Below are positions 15,618-22,592 of a stretch of 35,415 bases of DNA, piece by piece; position 1 is the first letter of the stretch; each line of letters starts with the position of its first letter. The DNA comes from Bacteroidales bacterium (GTDB taxonomy: Bacteria > Bacteroidota > Bacteroidia > Bacteroidales > P3). The translations under genes and the position numbers were made by a program. Where the stretch lies: positions 1-35,415 of the forward strand of contig JAFVBB010000016.1 in NCBI GenBank assembly GCA_017480225.1, given 5' to 3'. Below the pieces are notes generated by a model. The model made no database searches. It saw only the letters and a list, made by a program, of their open reading frames with translations, and was not told where the DNA came from.

Positions 15618-17302
15618 CAGTCGGCGCTTTTTATCGGCGGCAGGGTAATGGGTGCTATTGGCCCATCATGGCGGGCTGCGCCTCCGGCACGTCGGTTGGT
15701 GGAGCTGCGGGGTTCTTTCTTTTCTACAGTCCACTGCTCCTCAATCTCCCATTTCTCGCGCAGTTGCAGTGTCTTCTCGCAAATCAGGAACCCTTCGGGT
15801 TGCCGTCCGGTGGTGTAGTCGCCAGTGGTCCATCGGCCGTTGCTGTCGGCATCGAGCACAGCACGGATGCGGTAGTCGCCAGCCGGAAGGTGTGAGAAGC
15901 GCACCTTGCCGTCGGTGACCAACGTTTGATGGCGTACGACAGTGTCTTTGCCGTCAAGGACCTCGATTACCAGAGGCATTGGCATGTGGTTGGTGATGCT
16001 GACGGTGAGTGTGCCGTAGTCCTGCGGTTTCATGCGGAAGGCCAGGCTGTCGTTCGGGTGCCCGTAAATATCGGTGAAAAGGCCTGCGTCCATCTTGGCG
16101 GAGTATTCTTCGCCCGAATGCAGTGTGGCCATGATTGTGGCTGTTAGGCCTGTACTGTCGAGCCGCAGCCTATAATTGGCCTCGGTGCTGTCTTTGAGCC
16201 TCATGACGCGTATCACGGCGCTGTCGCTCATGCTGGCTATTGGGTTCCGGAAGGCCAGTTGCAGACTGTCGTAGAATGCCTTTTGGCCGTCGCATAGAGG
16301 AATTACCAGTGCCTCCTTTGTCTCTGGCAGCTGTTGCCCTTTGCGCCCCTTCTGCGCAGGCTTGCGGTAGCGCAGGCGCAACGTGTCGGCGAGGCCATTG
16401 TCGGTCAGGACAAGCATGGTTGAGTCGCAACGCTCGTCAAGCAGCCACACCGTCAGTGTGTCGCCCCTGCGTCCGAGGGAACTTCGTAGCGGTGCTCCGG
16501 TGAGTGCGGGCGACACCATGGGCAACTGCGTGATTATCCGGATGTGGCCGGGCGAGGTGAACTCTGCGTTGAGCAGCCGCTGCCTCTGGCGGTCGGGTTG
16601 GGAGATGCACAGGGTAGCTGTACTCAGGCTGTCTATGCTGTCGGTGGCGGCAAAGAACGTGGTGTCCCACGCGGCAGCCTCGGTCGTGTCGGGCATCCAG
16701 TTTCCGTTCTTGTCGTCCATGGCAAGCAGCCGGTAGTTGCCTGCGGGTATGTAGTGAAGGGCGAACAGGCCGTCTTTGTCGGTGCGTGTGACGAATGTCG
16801 GCGTGCTGTCACCCTGCTGTATTGCGCTAACGGCCAGCGGTTCTCCCCACGGCTTACCATCGCGGGCACGTACCACCCGCCCTGCCAGCATCATGGTGTC
16901 CATCTGCGAGCCGGTGCTGAATACGTACTCGTAGCTGGGCAGCAGGTTGCCTTCGTTGAAATCGGCAATTGCTTCCTTGAACTGGAAAAGGTATGTGGTG
17001 GCTGGTTTGAGCGTGTCTTTCAGTTTGACCAGCACTCCTTTACCCTTTGTTGTATATTCGGGTTTTGTCGACATGGGGGGCGACACCAGCACGTTTGCAT
17101 CCGCGTTGCGCAGCACAACATACTCGTCGAAGCGTATGAAGAACTGGCGCGAGGTGAAGTTGCGGCTTTCGTTTGGTGGGTCGCACCCGAGTGCGGCCGG
17201 GGGGGCAGTGTCTTTCGGGCCACCGCTGGGGTAGCCTTGCCGGGCGCATGAGCCGAGAAGCAGCACCGCCGTCAACACTGTCATCGTGGCAATACCCCTC
17301 AT
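15617..17302 (-). CDS. Lipoprotein with Ig-like domains
   Basis: A 561-residue lipoprotein: N-terminal signal with lipobox LLGSC, lipidated Cys at residue 19, then QGYPSGGPKDTAPPAALGCDPPNES, a start typical of Bacteroidota Ig-like (SbsA-type Big_5) domain lipoproteins. The first domain, about 40-130, has FTSRQFFIRFDEYVVL and LVSPPM; it is followed by a carboxypeptidase-regulatory-like segment (LHYIPAGNYRLLAMDDKNGNWMPD) and a second, similar one near the C-terminus (RFSHLPAGDYRIRAVLDADSNGRWTTGDY). The acidic DxDxNGxW loops may bind calcium. It presumably sits in the outer membrane. The function is unknown. It overlaps both neighbours by 1-4 bp; the ATG overlapping the previous stop (ATGA) supports the start at 17302. 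Confidence 0.85.
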   Translation of the reverse strand: MRGIATMTVLTAVLLLGSCARQGYPSGGPKDTAPPAALGCDPPNESRNFTSRQFFIRFDEYVVLRNADANVLVSPPMSTKPEYTTKGKGVLVKLKDTLKPATTYLFQFKEAIADFNEGNLLPSYEYVFSTGSQMDTMMLAGRVVRARDGKPWGEPLAVSAIQQGDSTPTFVTRTDKDGLFALHYIPAGNYRLLAMDDKNGNWMPDTTEAAAWDTTFFAATDSIDSLSTATLCISQPDRQRQRLLNAEFTSPGHIRIITQLPMVSPALTGAPLRSSLGRRGDTLTVWLLDERCDSTMLVLTDNGLADTLRLRYRKPAQKGRKGQQLPETKEALVIPLCDGQKAFYDSLQLAFRNPIASMSDSAVIRVMRLKDSTEANYRLRLDSTGLTATIMATLHSGEEYSAKMDAGLFTDIYGHPNDSLAFRMKPQDYGTLTVSITNHMPMPLVIEVLDGKDTVVRHQTLVTDGKVRFSHLPAGDYRIRAVLDADSNGRWTTGDYTTGRQPEGFLICEKTLQLREKWEIEEQWTVEKKEPRSSTNRRAGGAARHDGPIAPITLPPIKSAD

Positions 17303-17841
17303 CCGAACAGGTCTGCTATCTCTTTGTGCAGAGCGTCAAGCGCACCATCCACGGGCGAGTGCCCTGCTGCCGACGCGAAAATGGAGGCTGCAAGCCGTGT
17401 GGGGTCGGCCGTGTCTGTCAGCTGCACCGCCGAGCTGTTCACCAGGTTCACCATCTCGTCCTTTGCCTCACGCACTGCTGCCCACAGCCCCGCGCTGACG
17501 TATACCTGCTGCGAGAGGTTGTGCTCCCACTCATCACGGATGTTCTTTGTCATGACTCCCTGCAGCAGGCGCAAGTCCATGCCAGGCTGGAAGCATCGCA
17601 GCACAAGCGAGTCGGGGCGTATGCGCTCCAGAAAGAGTGCAATGCGCTCGTAGGCCTGCAGTCGTATGGGGGTGACTGCCTTAAGTGATTCAGCCCTTTC
17701 CTGCATCTTCAGTTGCAGCATCTGCTGCTTCTGCTGGTTCTTGAACCATCCTTTTGCCACATGGTTGAAGATGGCGCCCGCAATGGCCAGTGTGCCGAGA
17801 ATGGCCAATGCCATGATGGCGACGAACAGTATTGTATTCAT
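17299..17841 (-). CDS. Membrane-anchored protein of 180 residues, conserved-looking in Bacteroidota
   Basis: The start at 17841 overlaps the Sir2 stop (ATGA). Residues 3-30 (ILFVAIMALAILGTLAIAGAIF) form one membrane anchor, followed by a Gln/Lys-rich helix (NQQKQQMLQLKMQERAES) and the segment TPIRLQAYERIALFLERIRP, which I recall from a conserved Bacteroidota family of unknown function, sometimes listed as a DUF7935-type domain (not checked). The rest is helical, with a patch WEHNLSQQVYVSAGLW. The soluble part would be cytoplasmic. The position between a deacylase and an envelope lipoprotein gives no clear hint of role. Longer frames upstream run through the Sir2 gene and are not credible. Confidence 0.75.
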   Translation of the reverse strand: MNTILFVAIMALAILGTLAIAGAIFNHVAKGWFKNQQKQQMLQLKMQERAESLKAVTPIRLQAYERIALFLERIRPDSLVLRCFQPGMDLRLLQGVMTKNIRDEWEHNLSQQVYVSAGLWAAVREAKDEMVNLVNSSAVQLTDTADPTRLAASIFASAAGHSPVDGALDALHKEIADLFG

Positions 17842-18515
17842 TGCATTAGTTGGTTTACAAGTTTGGCCACGCCGCGTGTGGCCACATCGCGTAAGAATGT
17901 GACCTTGCGCCGGGTTGGCACCTCTTTGGGGTCTACCACGTAGCAGTCGGCCTGTGGCGGCACGTAGCTGATTAGCCCTGCGGCCGGATAGACCGCCAGC
18001 GAAGTGCCTATCACTATGAGAATGTCGGCATTCGAGCAAATAGCGGCGGCGGGCTCAATGTTAGGCACAGCCTCACCGAACCACACGATGTGCGGGCGCA
18101 GCTGTGTTCCGTCGGGTGCAAGGTCGCCCATGTGAATGTCGCGATTGCCAATTTCTATGATTAGATCCGGGTTCACGTCTGACCGAGCCTTCGTCAACTC
18201 ACCGTGCAGGTGCAGCACATGCGACGAGCCCGCCCGCTCGTGCAGGTTGTCAATATTCTGCGTCACGATGACGACCTCGTAGCGTTCTTCGAGGCGCACC
18301 AACTGGCGGTGTGCCTCATTGGGTTGTGCCGAGAAGAGCTGGCGCCGCTTCTGGTTGTAAAAGTCAAGCACCATTGCCGGGTTGCGCTCGTATGCCTCGT
18401 GTGTCGCCACGTCCTCCACGCGGTATTTTTCCCACAGACCGTCCGCGTCGCGGAACGTGGATATGCCGCTTTCAGCGCTTATTCCCGCACCGGTCAGTAC
18501 AACAATCTTCTTCAT
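17838..18515 (-). CDS. Sir2-family NAD-dependent deacylase without zinc cysteines
   Basis: A 225-residue sirtuin that should remove acyl groups from lysine using NAD+, releasing nicotinamide. The start at 18515 gives MKKIVVLTGAGISAESGI, the normal N-terminus; an in-frame GTG three codons upstream is less likely. Visible: the NAD loop GAGISAESGISTFRD, TQNIDNLHERAG (85-96), the catalytic His104 in LHGEL, and GTSLAVYPA (170-178). Two departures: between residues 105 and 145 there are no cysteines where most sirtuins have a CxxC...CxxC zinc site, and the class III acyl-pocket pair Y-x-x-R is Y53-x-x-K56. I believe Bacteroidota relatives also lack the cysteines. First gene of an overlapping run with the membrane protein, lipoprotein and flippase. 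Confidence 0.9.
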   Translation of the reverse strand: MKKIVVLTGAGISAESGISTFRDADGLWEKYRVEDVATHEAYERNPAMVLDFYNQKRRQLFSAQPNEAHRQLVRLEERYEVVIVTQNIDNLHERAGSSHVLHLHGELTKARSDVNPDLIIEIGNRDIHMGDLAPDGTQLRPHIVWFGEAVPNIEPAAAICSNADILIVIGTSLAVYPAAGLISYVPPQADCYVVDPKEVPTRRKVTFLRDVATRGVAKLVNQLMQ

Positions 18516-18649
18516 AACCTGCACAACGCACCGCCAGCCACTATTATTGCACCTGCGCTGAAAAAAAACAAAGAGTATATCCCAGCGGCAAACGCAACTG
18601 AAATTAGAGTGTCACTCTGTGGCGAGGAACTCTATTTGTACTGGTGCGG

Positions 18650-20791
18650 CTACCTTTCTACCAGCGTCATCTCATCCACCAGGTGGCGTGCACCGGCGTA
18701 CTTGTCGATGATGAAGAGGCAGTAGCGGATGTCGAGCGAAATGTTGCGGCAGTATGCCGGGTCGAACAGCAGGTCGCTCATGGTGCCCTCCCAGCAGCGG
18801 TCGAAGTTGATGCCCACCAGCTGTCCGTCGGCGTTGAGCACAGGGCTGCCGCTGTTGCCGCCGGTGGTGTGGTTGGTGGCAATGAAGGCCACTGGCAGCT
18901 CACCCTTGGCGTTGGCATACTGGCCGTAGTCCCTGGCACTCCACAACTCCTTGAGGCGCGGGGTCACCACGTAGTCGTAGACGTCGGGGTTCTCTTTCTC
19001 CATTATTCCGTCGATGGTGCTGTAGGGTGTGTAGTAGACGGCATCCTTGGGTTTGAAGCCCTCCACATGGCCGTAGGCCACACGCAGCGTTAGGTTGGCG
19101 TCGGGGAAGAAGTTGCTGTCAGGGTACTGCTCCATCATGCCTTTTATGTAGGTGCGCATCAGGCGCTGGATGTTGTTCGTTGCGGAGTTGTTCTGACGGC
19201 GCTTTGCCTCGCTGTAGGAGTAGGTATAAGCTTCGCCGACGAGGTTGAGCGCCATGTCCTTCTTGCCGATGCCAAGCAGCAGTTCGCGGCGAAGCTTGTC
19301 GGCCGGCAGTGCGAGCAGTTTCTCCAGCTTCTTGGGATTGTTGAGAATGGATTTGTTGTAGCATTGCGTCAGCATGTCGCCAAGATCTTTCTCGTTATGG
19401 TACTTCTTGTTGAAGTAGGGGGCGTAGCCGTGCTCCCACGTGTAGAACATGGTCTCGATGAAGATGGCCTGGTCCACTTCCGAGTGCTGGTCAAAGTCCT
19501 CGAAATAGGCGCGGCTTTCGGCCAGCATCCTCTGTGCGGCGGCCTCGAGGTCGTCGTCGTCCTGAATACGCAGCAGGTTGCAGAGCTTGAAGGCGCGCTG
19601 CATGAAGTCGCTGGCAAGTACCCCCTCGCCGAAGTAGACCCACTCCAGCTCCACCTCGCGCAGCTTGGCGTAGTTGGCTTCCAGGCTGTCGAGCACACCG
19701 CTGTACTCGGGCTTGTCTTGCGCCCAGCGGCGGAACTGCTCCTCCTGCTCTATCTTCTGCTCCACGCCGTGCAGCCGCTCTATGCCGAGGCTCTCGCCCT
19801 GCCACTTCTTCCATCCGTTGGCTATGTTGGCCACGCGCGAGGCATACTTCAGCCTTTGCGCCGCCGATCGCTGCATGGCGGCGTTGTAGTGGGCAAGGCG
19901 GATGTCGCGCAGGGCGATGCGCACCGGGTTCTCCTCGCCGGCGGTCAGCGCCACGTGGTCGTGGGTCACGTAGCGGCGCGTGGTGCCGGGATAGCCGAAA
20001 ACGAAAGTGAAGTCGCCCTCTTCCACACCCTTGAGGCTTATCTCCAGGTGCTTCAGCGGCTGGTATGGCACATTGTCGGGACTGTAGTCGGCCGGTTTGC
20101 CGTCGCGGTCCACATAGACGCGGAACATGGAGAAGTCGCCCGTGTGGCGCGGCCACATCCAGTTGTCGGTGTCACCGCCGAACTTGCCGATGTTGCTTGG
20201 CGGGGCACCCACCAGACGCACATCGCGGAACACCTCGTTGACATACATGAAGTACTGGTTGCCATAGTAGAAAGGCTTGATGACGGCGCTGTAGTGCGTG
20301 CCGCCGACGGCCTCGGCGATCACCCGCTTCGAGTTGGCGTCCACAATCTTCTCGCGGTCCTGCTCGGAGGTAGTGCCGTCAATGCCCTCAAGCACCCGCC
20401 CGGTCACGTCCTCCATGCGCACCAGCCTGGTCACCGTAAGGCCAGGGCACACCAGCTCCTCGCCGCGCGTCATGGCCCAGAATCCGTGGGTGAGATAGTC
20501 GTGCTCCACCGTGGAGTGGCTCACAATCTGCGAGTAGCCGCAATGGTGGTTGGTGAGCACCAGCCCCTCGTGGCTCACAAACTCGCCCGTGCAGCCGCTG
20601 CCGAAAAGCATCACTGCGTCCTTGAGCGAGGCGTTGTTCACGTCGTAGATGTCCTGCGCCGTGATGCGCATACCGGCGCGCTGCATGGCGGCCTCGTTGC
20701 GTTGCAGCAGCATCGGTATCCACATGCCCTCATCGGCCACGGCCGGGAATGCGGCCAGCATAACAACAAGTGTTGCAAACAGTTTTCTCAT
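18650..20791 (-). CDS. dpp11: S46-family dipeptidyl-peptidase, DPP11-like (Asp/Glu-specific)
   Basis: A 713-residue exported serine exopeptidase (signal peptide to about residue 19, PAVA then D). Family S46 cuts dipeptides from the N-terminus of periplasmic peptides. The catalytic His is in TNHHCGY (His82/83) and the Ser in GGNSGSPV (Ser647); the Asp lies between them (DTDNWMWPRHTGDF region conserved). The residue 18 after the Ser is Arg665, in NFDRCWEGTMSDL. In the Porphyromonas enzymes Arg at that place (Arg673) gives specificity for Asp/Glu at P1 (DPP11) and Gly gives the hydrophobic DPP7, so this is predicted to be DPP11. Length also matches (about 720). A promoter-like TAACTTTG lies at 20821-20814, divergent with ackA. 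It would feed acidic dipeptides to an asaccharolytic or mixed metabolism. Confidence 0.93.
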   Translation of the reverse strand: MRKLFATLVVMLAAFPAVADEGMWIPMLLQRNEAAMQRAGMRITAQDIYDVNNASLKDAVMLFGSGCTGEFVSHEGLVLTNHHCGYSQIVSHSTVEHDYLTHGFWAMTRGEELVCPGLTVTRLVRMEDVTGRVLEGIDGTTSEQDREKIVDANSKRVIAEAVGGTHYSAVIKPFYYGNQYFMYVNEVFRDVRLVGAPPSNIGKFGGDTDNWMWPRHTGDFSMFRVYVDRDGKPADYSPDNVPYQPLKHLEISLKGVEEGDFTFVFGYPGTTRRYVTHDHVALTAGEENPVRIALRDIRLAHYNAAMQRSAAQRLKYASRVANIANGWKKWQGESLGIERLHGVEQKIEQEEQFRRWAQDKPEYSGVLDSLEANYAKLREVELEWVYFGEGVLASDFMQRAFKLCNLLRIQDDDDLEAAAQRMLAESRAYFEDFDQHSEVDQAIFIETMFYTWEHGYAPYFNKKYHNEKDLGDMLTQCYNKSILNNPKKLEKLLALPADKLRRELLLGIGKKDMALNLVGEAYTYSYSEAKRRQNNSATNNIQRLMRTYIKGMMEQYPDSNFFPDANLTLRVAYGHVEGFKPKDAVYYTPYSTIDGIMEKENPDVYDYVVTPRLKELWSARDYGQYANAKGELPVAFIATNHTTGGNSGSPVLNADGQLVGINFDRCWEGTMSDLLFDPAYCRNISLDIRYCLFIIDKYAGARHLVDEMTLVER

Positions 20792-20813
20792 ATCTTTTCC
20801 ATTATTCGGTGCG

Positions 20814-20821
20814 CAAAGTTA
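20814..20821 (-). promoter_or_regulatory. Candidate -7 box of the dpp11-like gene
   Basis: TAACTTTG on the minus strand (20821-20814) after a run of T and AG. It mirrors the ackA box at 20865, forming a symmetric divergent promoter pair. No TTTG is present at -33. Confidence 0.55.
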
Positions 20822-20864
20822 CTAAAAAAAAATGACTGGCGCGACCCATGTCGTTTTTTTTTAG

Positions 20865-20872
20865 TAATTTTG
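20865..20872 (+). promoter_or_regulatory. Candidate -7 box of ackA
   Basis: TAATTTTG at 20865-20872, preceded by a T-tract and AG. It matches the Bacteroidota -7 consensus. The -33 TTTG is lacking. The leader to the ackA ATG would be about 60 nt. Confidence 0.6.
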
Positions 20873-20937
20873 GCTGCCGCAAAGTTGGCGGCACTGGCCG
20901 AAAATGGTTTGTAAACCAAAAAAATAACACAGCATAA

Positions 20938-22134
20938 ATGAAAGTACTGGTTCTTAACTGCGGAAGCTCATCAATCAAGTATCAGCTGTTCGACATGGAG
21001 GGCGAGGCCCGCGTCATGGCGAAAGGCGTGCTGGAACGCATAGGCTTGGAAATGGGCGAGTTCACACACAAGTATAACGGCAAGAAGCACTACGAGCAGC
21101 TGCCTATACCCAACCACGTGGAGGGCATACGCATAGTGCTGGCCGCGCTGGTCGACAAGGAAATCGGCGTCATCGGCCACATCGACGAGGTGGGGGCCGT
21201 GGGCAACCGCATAGCCCATGGCGGCGAGCTGTTCAAGGAGAGCGTGGTGGTGACCGACGAGGTGATAGCCCAGATCAAGAGCCTCGAGCCGCTGGCTCCG
21301 CTGCACACCCCTGGCAACCTGGCGGGCATCTACGCCATGCGCGAGGTGCTGCCCGGAGTGCCGCAGGTGGCCGTGTTCGACACCGCCTTCCACTCCACCC
21401 TGCCTCCCAAGAGCTACCTCTACGGCCTGCCCTACGAGATGTACGAGAAGTACGGCGTGCGCCGCTACGGTTTCCATGGCACCAGCCACAAGTTCGTGGC
21501 CGAGAAGGCCGCGCGCATGATAGGCCGCGACTGGCACGACCTGAAGATCATCTCGTGCCACCTTGGCAGCGGCGCCTCCATCGCAGCCATCGACCACGGG
21601 CGCAGCGTCGACACCACCATGGGCATGACCTCGCTCGAAGGCCTCGTCATGGGCTCGCGCTGCGGCGACGTGGATCCCGGCGTGATCCTCTACCTCCTCG
21701 ACCAGGGCATCACCGTCAAGGAACTCACCCGGATGCTCTACAAGCAGAGCGGCCTGCTCGGCGTGAGCGGTGACAAGCAGGACATGCGCGACATCAACGC
21801 CGCCCGCAACGCGGGCGACGAGCGCGCCACCTACGCTTTCGACATGTTCGCCCAGCGCGTGAAACGCTACATCGGCGGCTACATGGCCGAGATGGGCGGC
21901 TGCGACCTGCTGCTCTTCACTGGCGGCATCGGCGAGAACGCCTGGTTCATGCGCCACCCTATACTCGAGAACATGGAGTGCCTCGGCATCAAGGTCGACT
22001 TCTCGAAGACCGATGGAGTGATGGGCGAGGACGTGGTGATTTCGACTCCCGACTCGCGCGTGGCCACCGTCATCGTCACCACCGACGAGGAGCTGGTCAT
22101 CGCCACCGACACCTTCCGCCTGGTGCGCGGATAA
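20938..22134 (+). CDS. ackA: Acetate kinase
   Basis: A 398-residue acetate kinase, which converts acetyl phosphate and ADP to acetate and ATP, the energy-yielding end of acetate fermentation. Visible family motifs are NCGSSSIKYQLF at residues 7-18, the YGFHGTSHKFV segment with a catalytic region, LGSGASIAAIDHGRSVDTTMG with MGSRCGDVDPG, and FTGGIGENAW near the C-terminus. Length is normal. The phosphotransacetylase gene pta, often its partner, is not next to it here. It is transcribed divergently from the dpp11-like gene and closed by a strong terminator at 22153. Confidence 0.97.
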   Translation: MKVLVLNCGSSSIKYQLFDMEGEARVMAKGVLERIGLEMGEFTHKYNGKKHYEQLPIPNHVEGIRIVLAALVDKEIGVIGHIDEVGAVGNRIAHGGELFKESVVVTDEVIAQIKSLEPLAPLHTPGNLAGIYAMREVLPGVPQVAVFDTAFHSTLPPKSYLYGLPYEMYEKYGVRRYGFHGTSHKFVAEKAARMIGRDWHDLKIISCHLGSGASIAAIDHGRSVDTTMGMTSLEGLVMGSRCGDVDPGVILYLLDQGITVKELTRMLYKQSGLLGVSGDKQDMRDINAARNAGDERATYAFDMFAQRVKRYIGGYMAEMGGCDLLLFTGGIGENAWFMRHPILENMECLGIKVDFSKTDGVMGEDVVISTPDSRVATVIVTTDEELVIATDTFRLVRG

Positions 22135-22152
22135 CCCTCCGGCTAAGCCACT

Positions 22153-22193
22153 GCGGCGCGACGGCAGAAACCTGCCGTCGCGCCGCTTTTTTT
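22153..22193 (+). terminator. Intrinsic terminator of ackA
   Basis: A perfect 15-bp GC-rich stem (GCGGCGCGACGGCAG at 22153-22167 with its complement at 22172-22186) and a tetraloop AAAC, followed by seven T. Very strong. Confidence 0.95.
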
Positions 22194-22220
22194 ATGCCCC
22201 AAGATGCTGATAACCATATG

Positions 22221-22312
22221 TCAACACCTGCACAACACCTGCTCAATGCCTACACATGTAGGTGTTGACAAGGCGATGGGTAGGTGTTGAGTAGGAGATG
22301 AGTAGGAGTTGG
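22221..22312. repeat. 11-bp-unit inverted array with a different unit (element 4)
   Basis: Eight 11-bp units without gaps except a 4-nt centre (ACAT, 22254-22257). Left, reverse sense: TCAACACCTGC, ACAACACCTGC, TCAATGCCTAC. Right, forward: GTAGGTGTTGA, CAAGGCGATGG, GTAGGTGTTGA, GTAGGAGATGA, GTAGGAGTTGG. The innermost and third pairs match apart from G-T pairs; the second pair is poor. The unit differs from that of copies 1-3, but the architecture, unit length and overall size (92 bp) are the same. Confidence 0.85.
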
Positions 22313-22505
22313 TCTATACTTTATGCTGATTTACAGTGAATTATGTGACACTCCTGTTCGGTTGTGAAATATTTGTGCAATGCGTTGAATGTCAATAATG
22401 TATGGAATGAGCCCCGCTCAAGTTGTGGCAATGGGGTGGGGCTGGTTGCCGCTTGGGCGGCGCCGGGCGGTGCTCGGCGCAGGAGTGAGGCGGCCTCATG
22501 TTTTT

Positions 22506-22536
22506 TTTGCCGCGTAATTATTTTTTAGTAATTTTG
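22506..22536 (+). promoter_or_regulatory. Promoter of kbl
   Basis: TTTG (22506-22509) and TAATTTTG (22529-22536) with 19 nt between them match the Bacteroidota consensus. The leader to the ATG would be about 50 nt. Confidence 0.78.
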
Positions 22537-22592
22537 CATATTCCCCCGGTTGGGGCGGCACAAATCGACAAATGATATAAAACACTGTCAAT

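Larger units (their letters stand above)
22135..22592. other. Intergenic region between ackA and kbl
   Basis: This 458-bp gap holds the ackA terminator (22153-22193), an 8-unit 11-bp inverted array (22221-22312), about 190 bp in which I see nothing, and the kbl promoter (22506-22536). Confidence 0.8.

Noticed and set aside
18606-18618. AGAGTGTCACTCT palindrome downstream of the S46 peptidase as terminator or operator
   Set aside because: Only 13 bp, a one-base centre and no T-tract; likely chance.
19364-20914. A 516-residue plus-strand frame opposite the S46 peptidase
   Set aside because: Shadow frame; the minus strand carries a full-length peptidase with signal peptide and catalytic residues.
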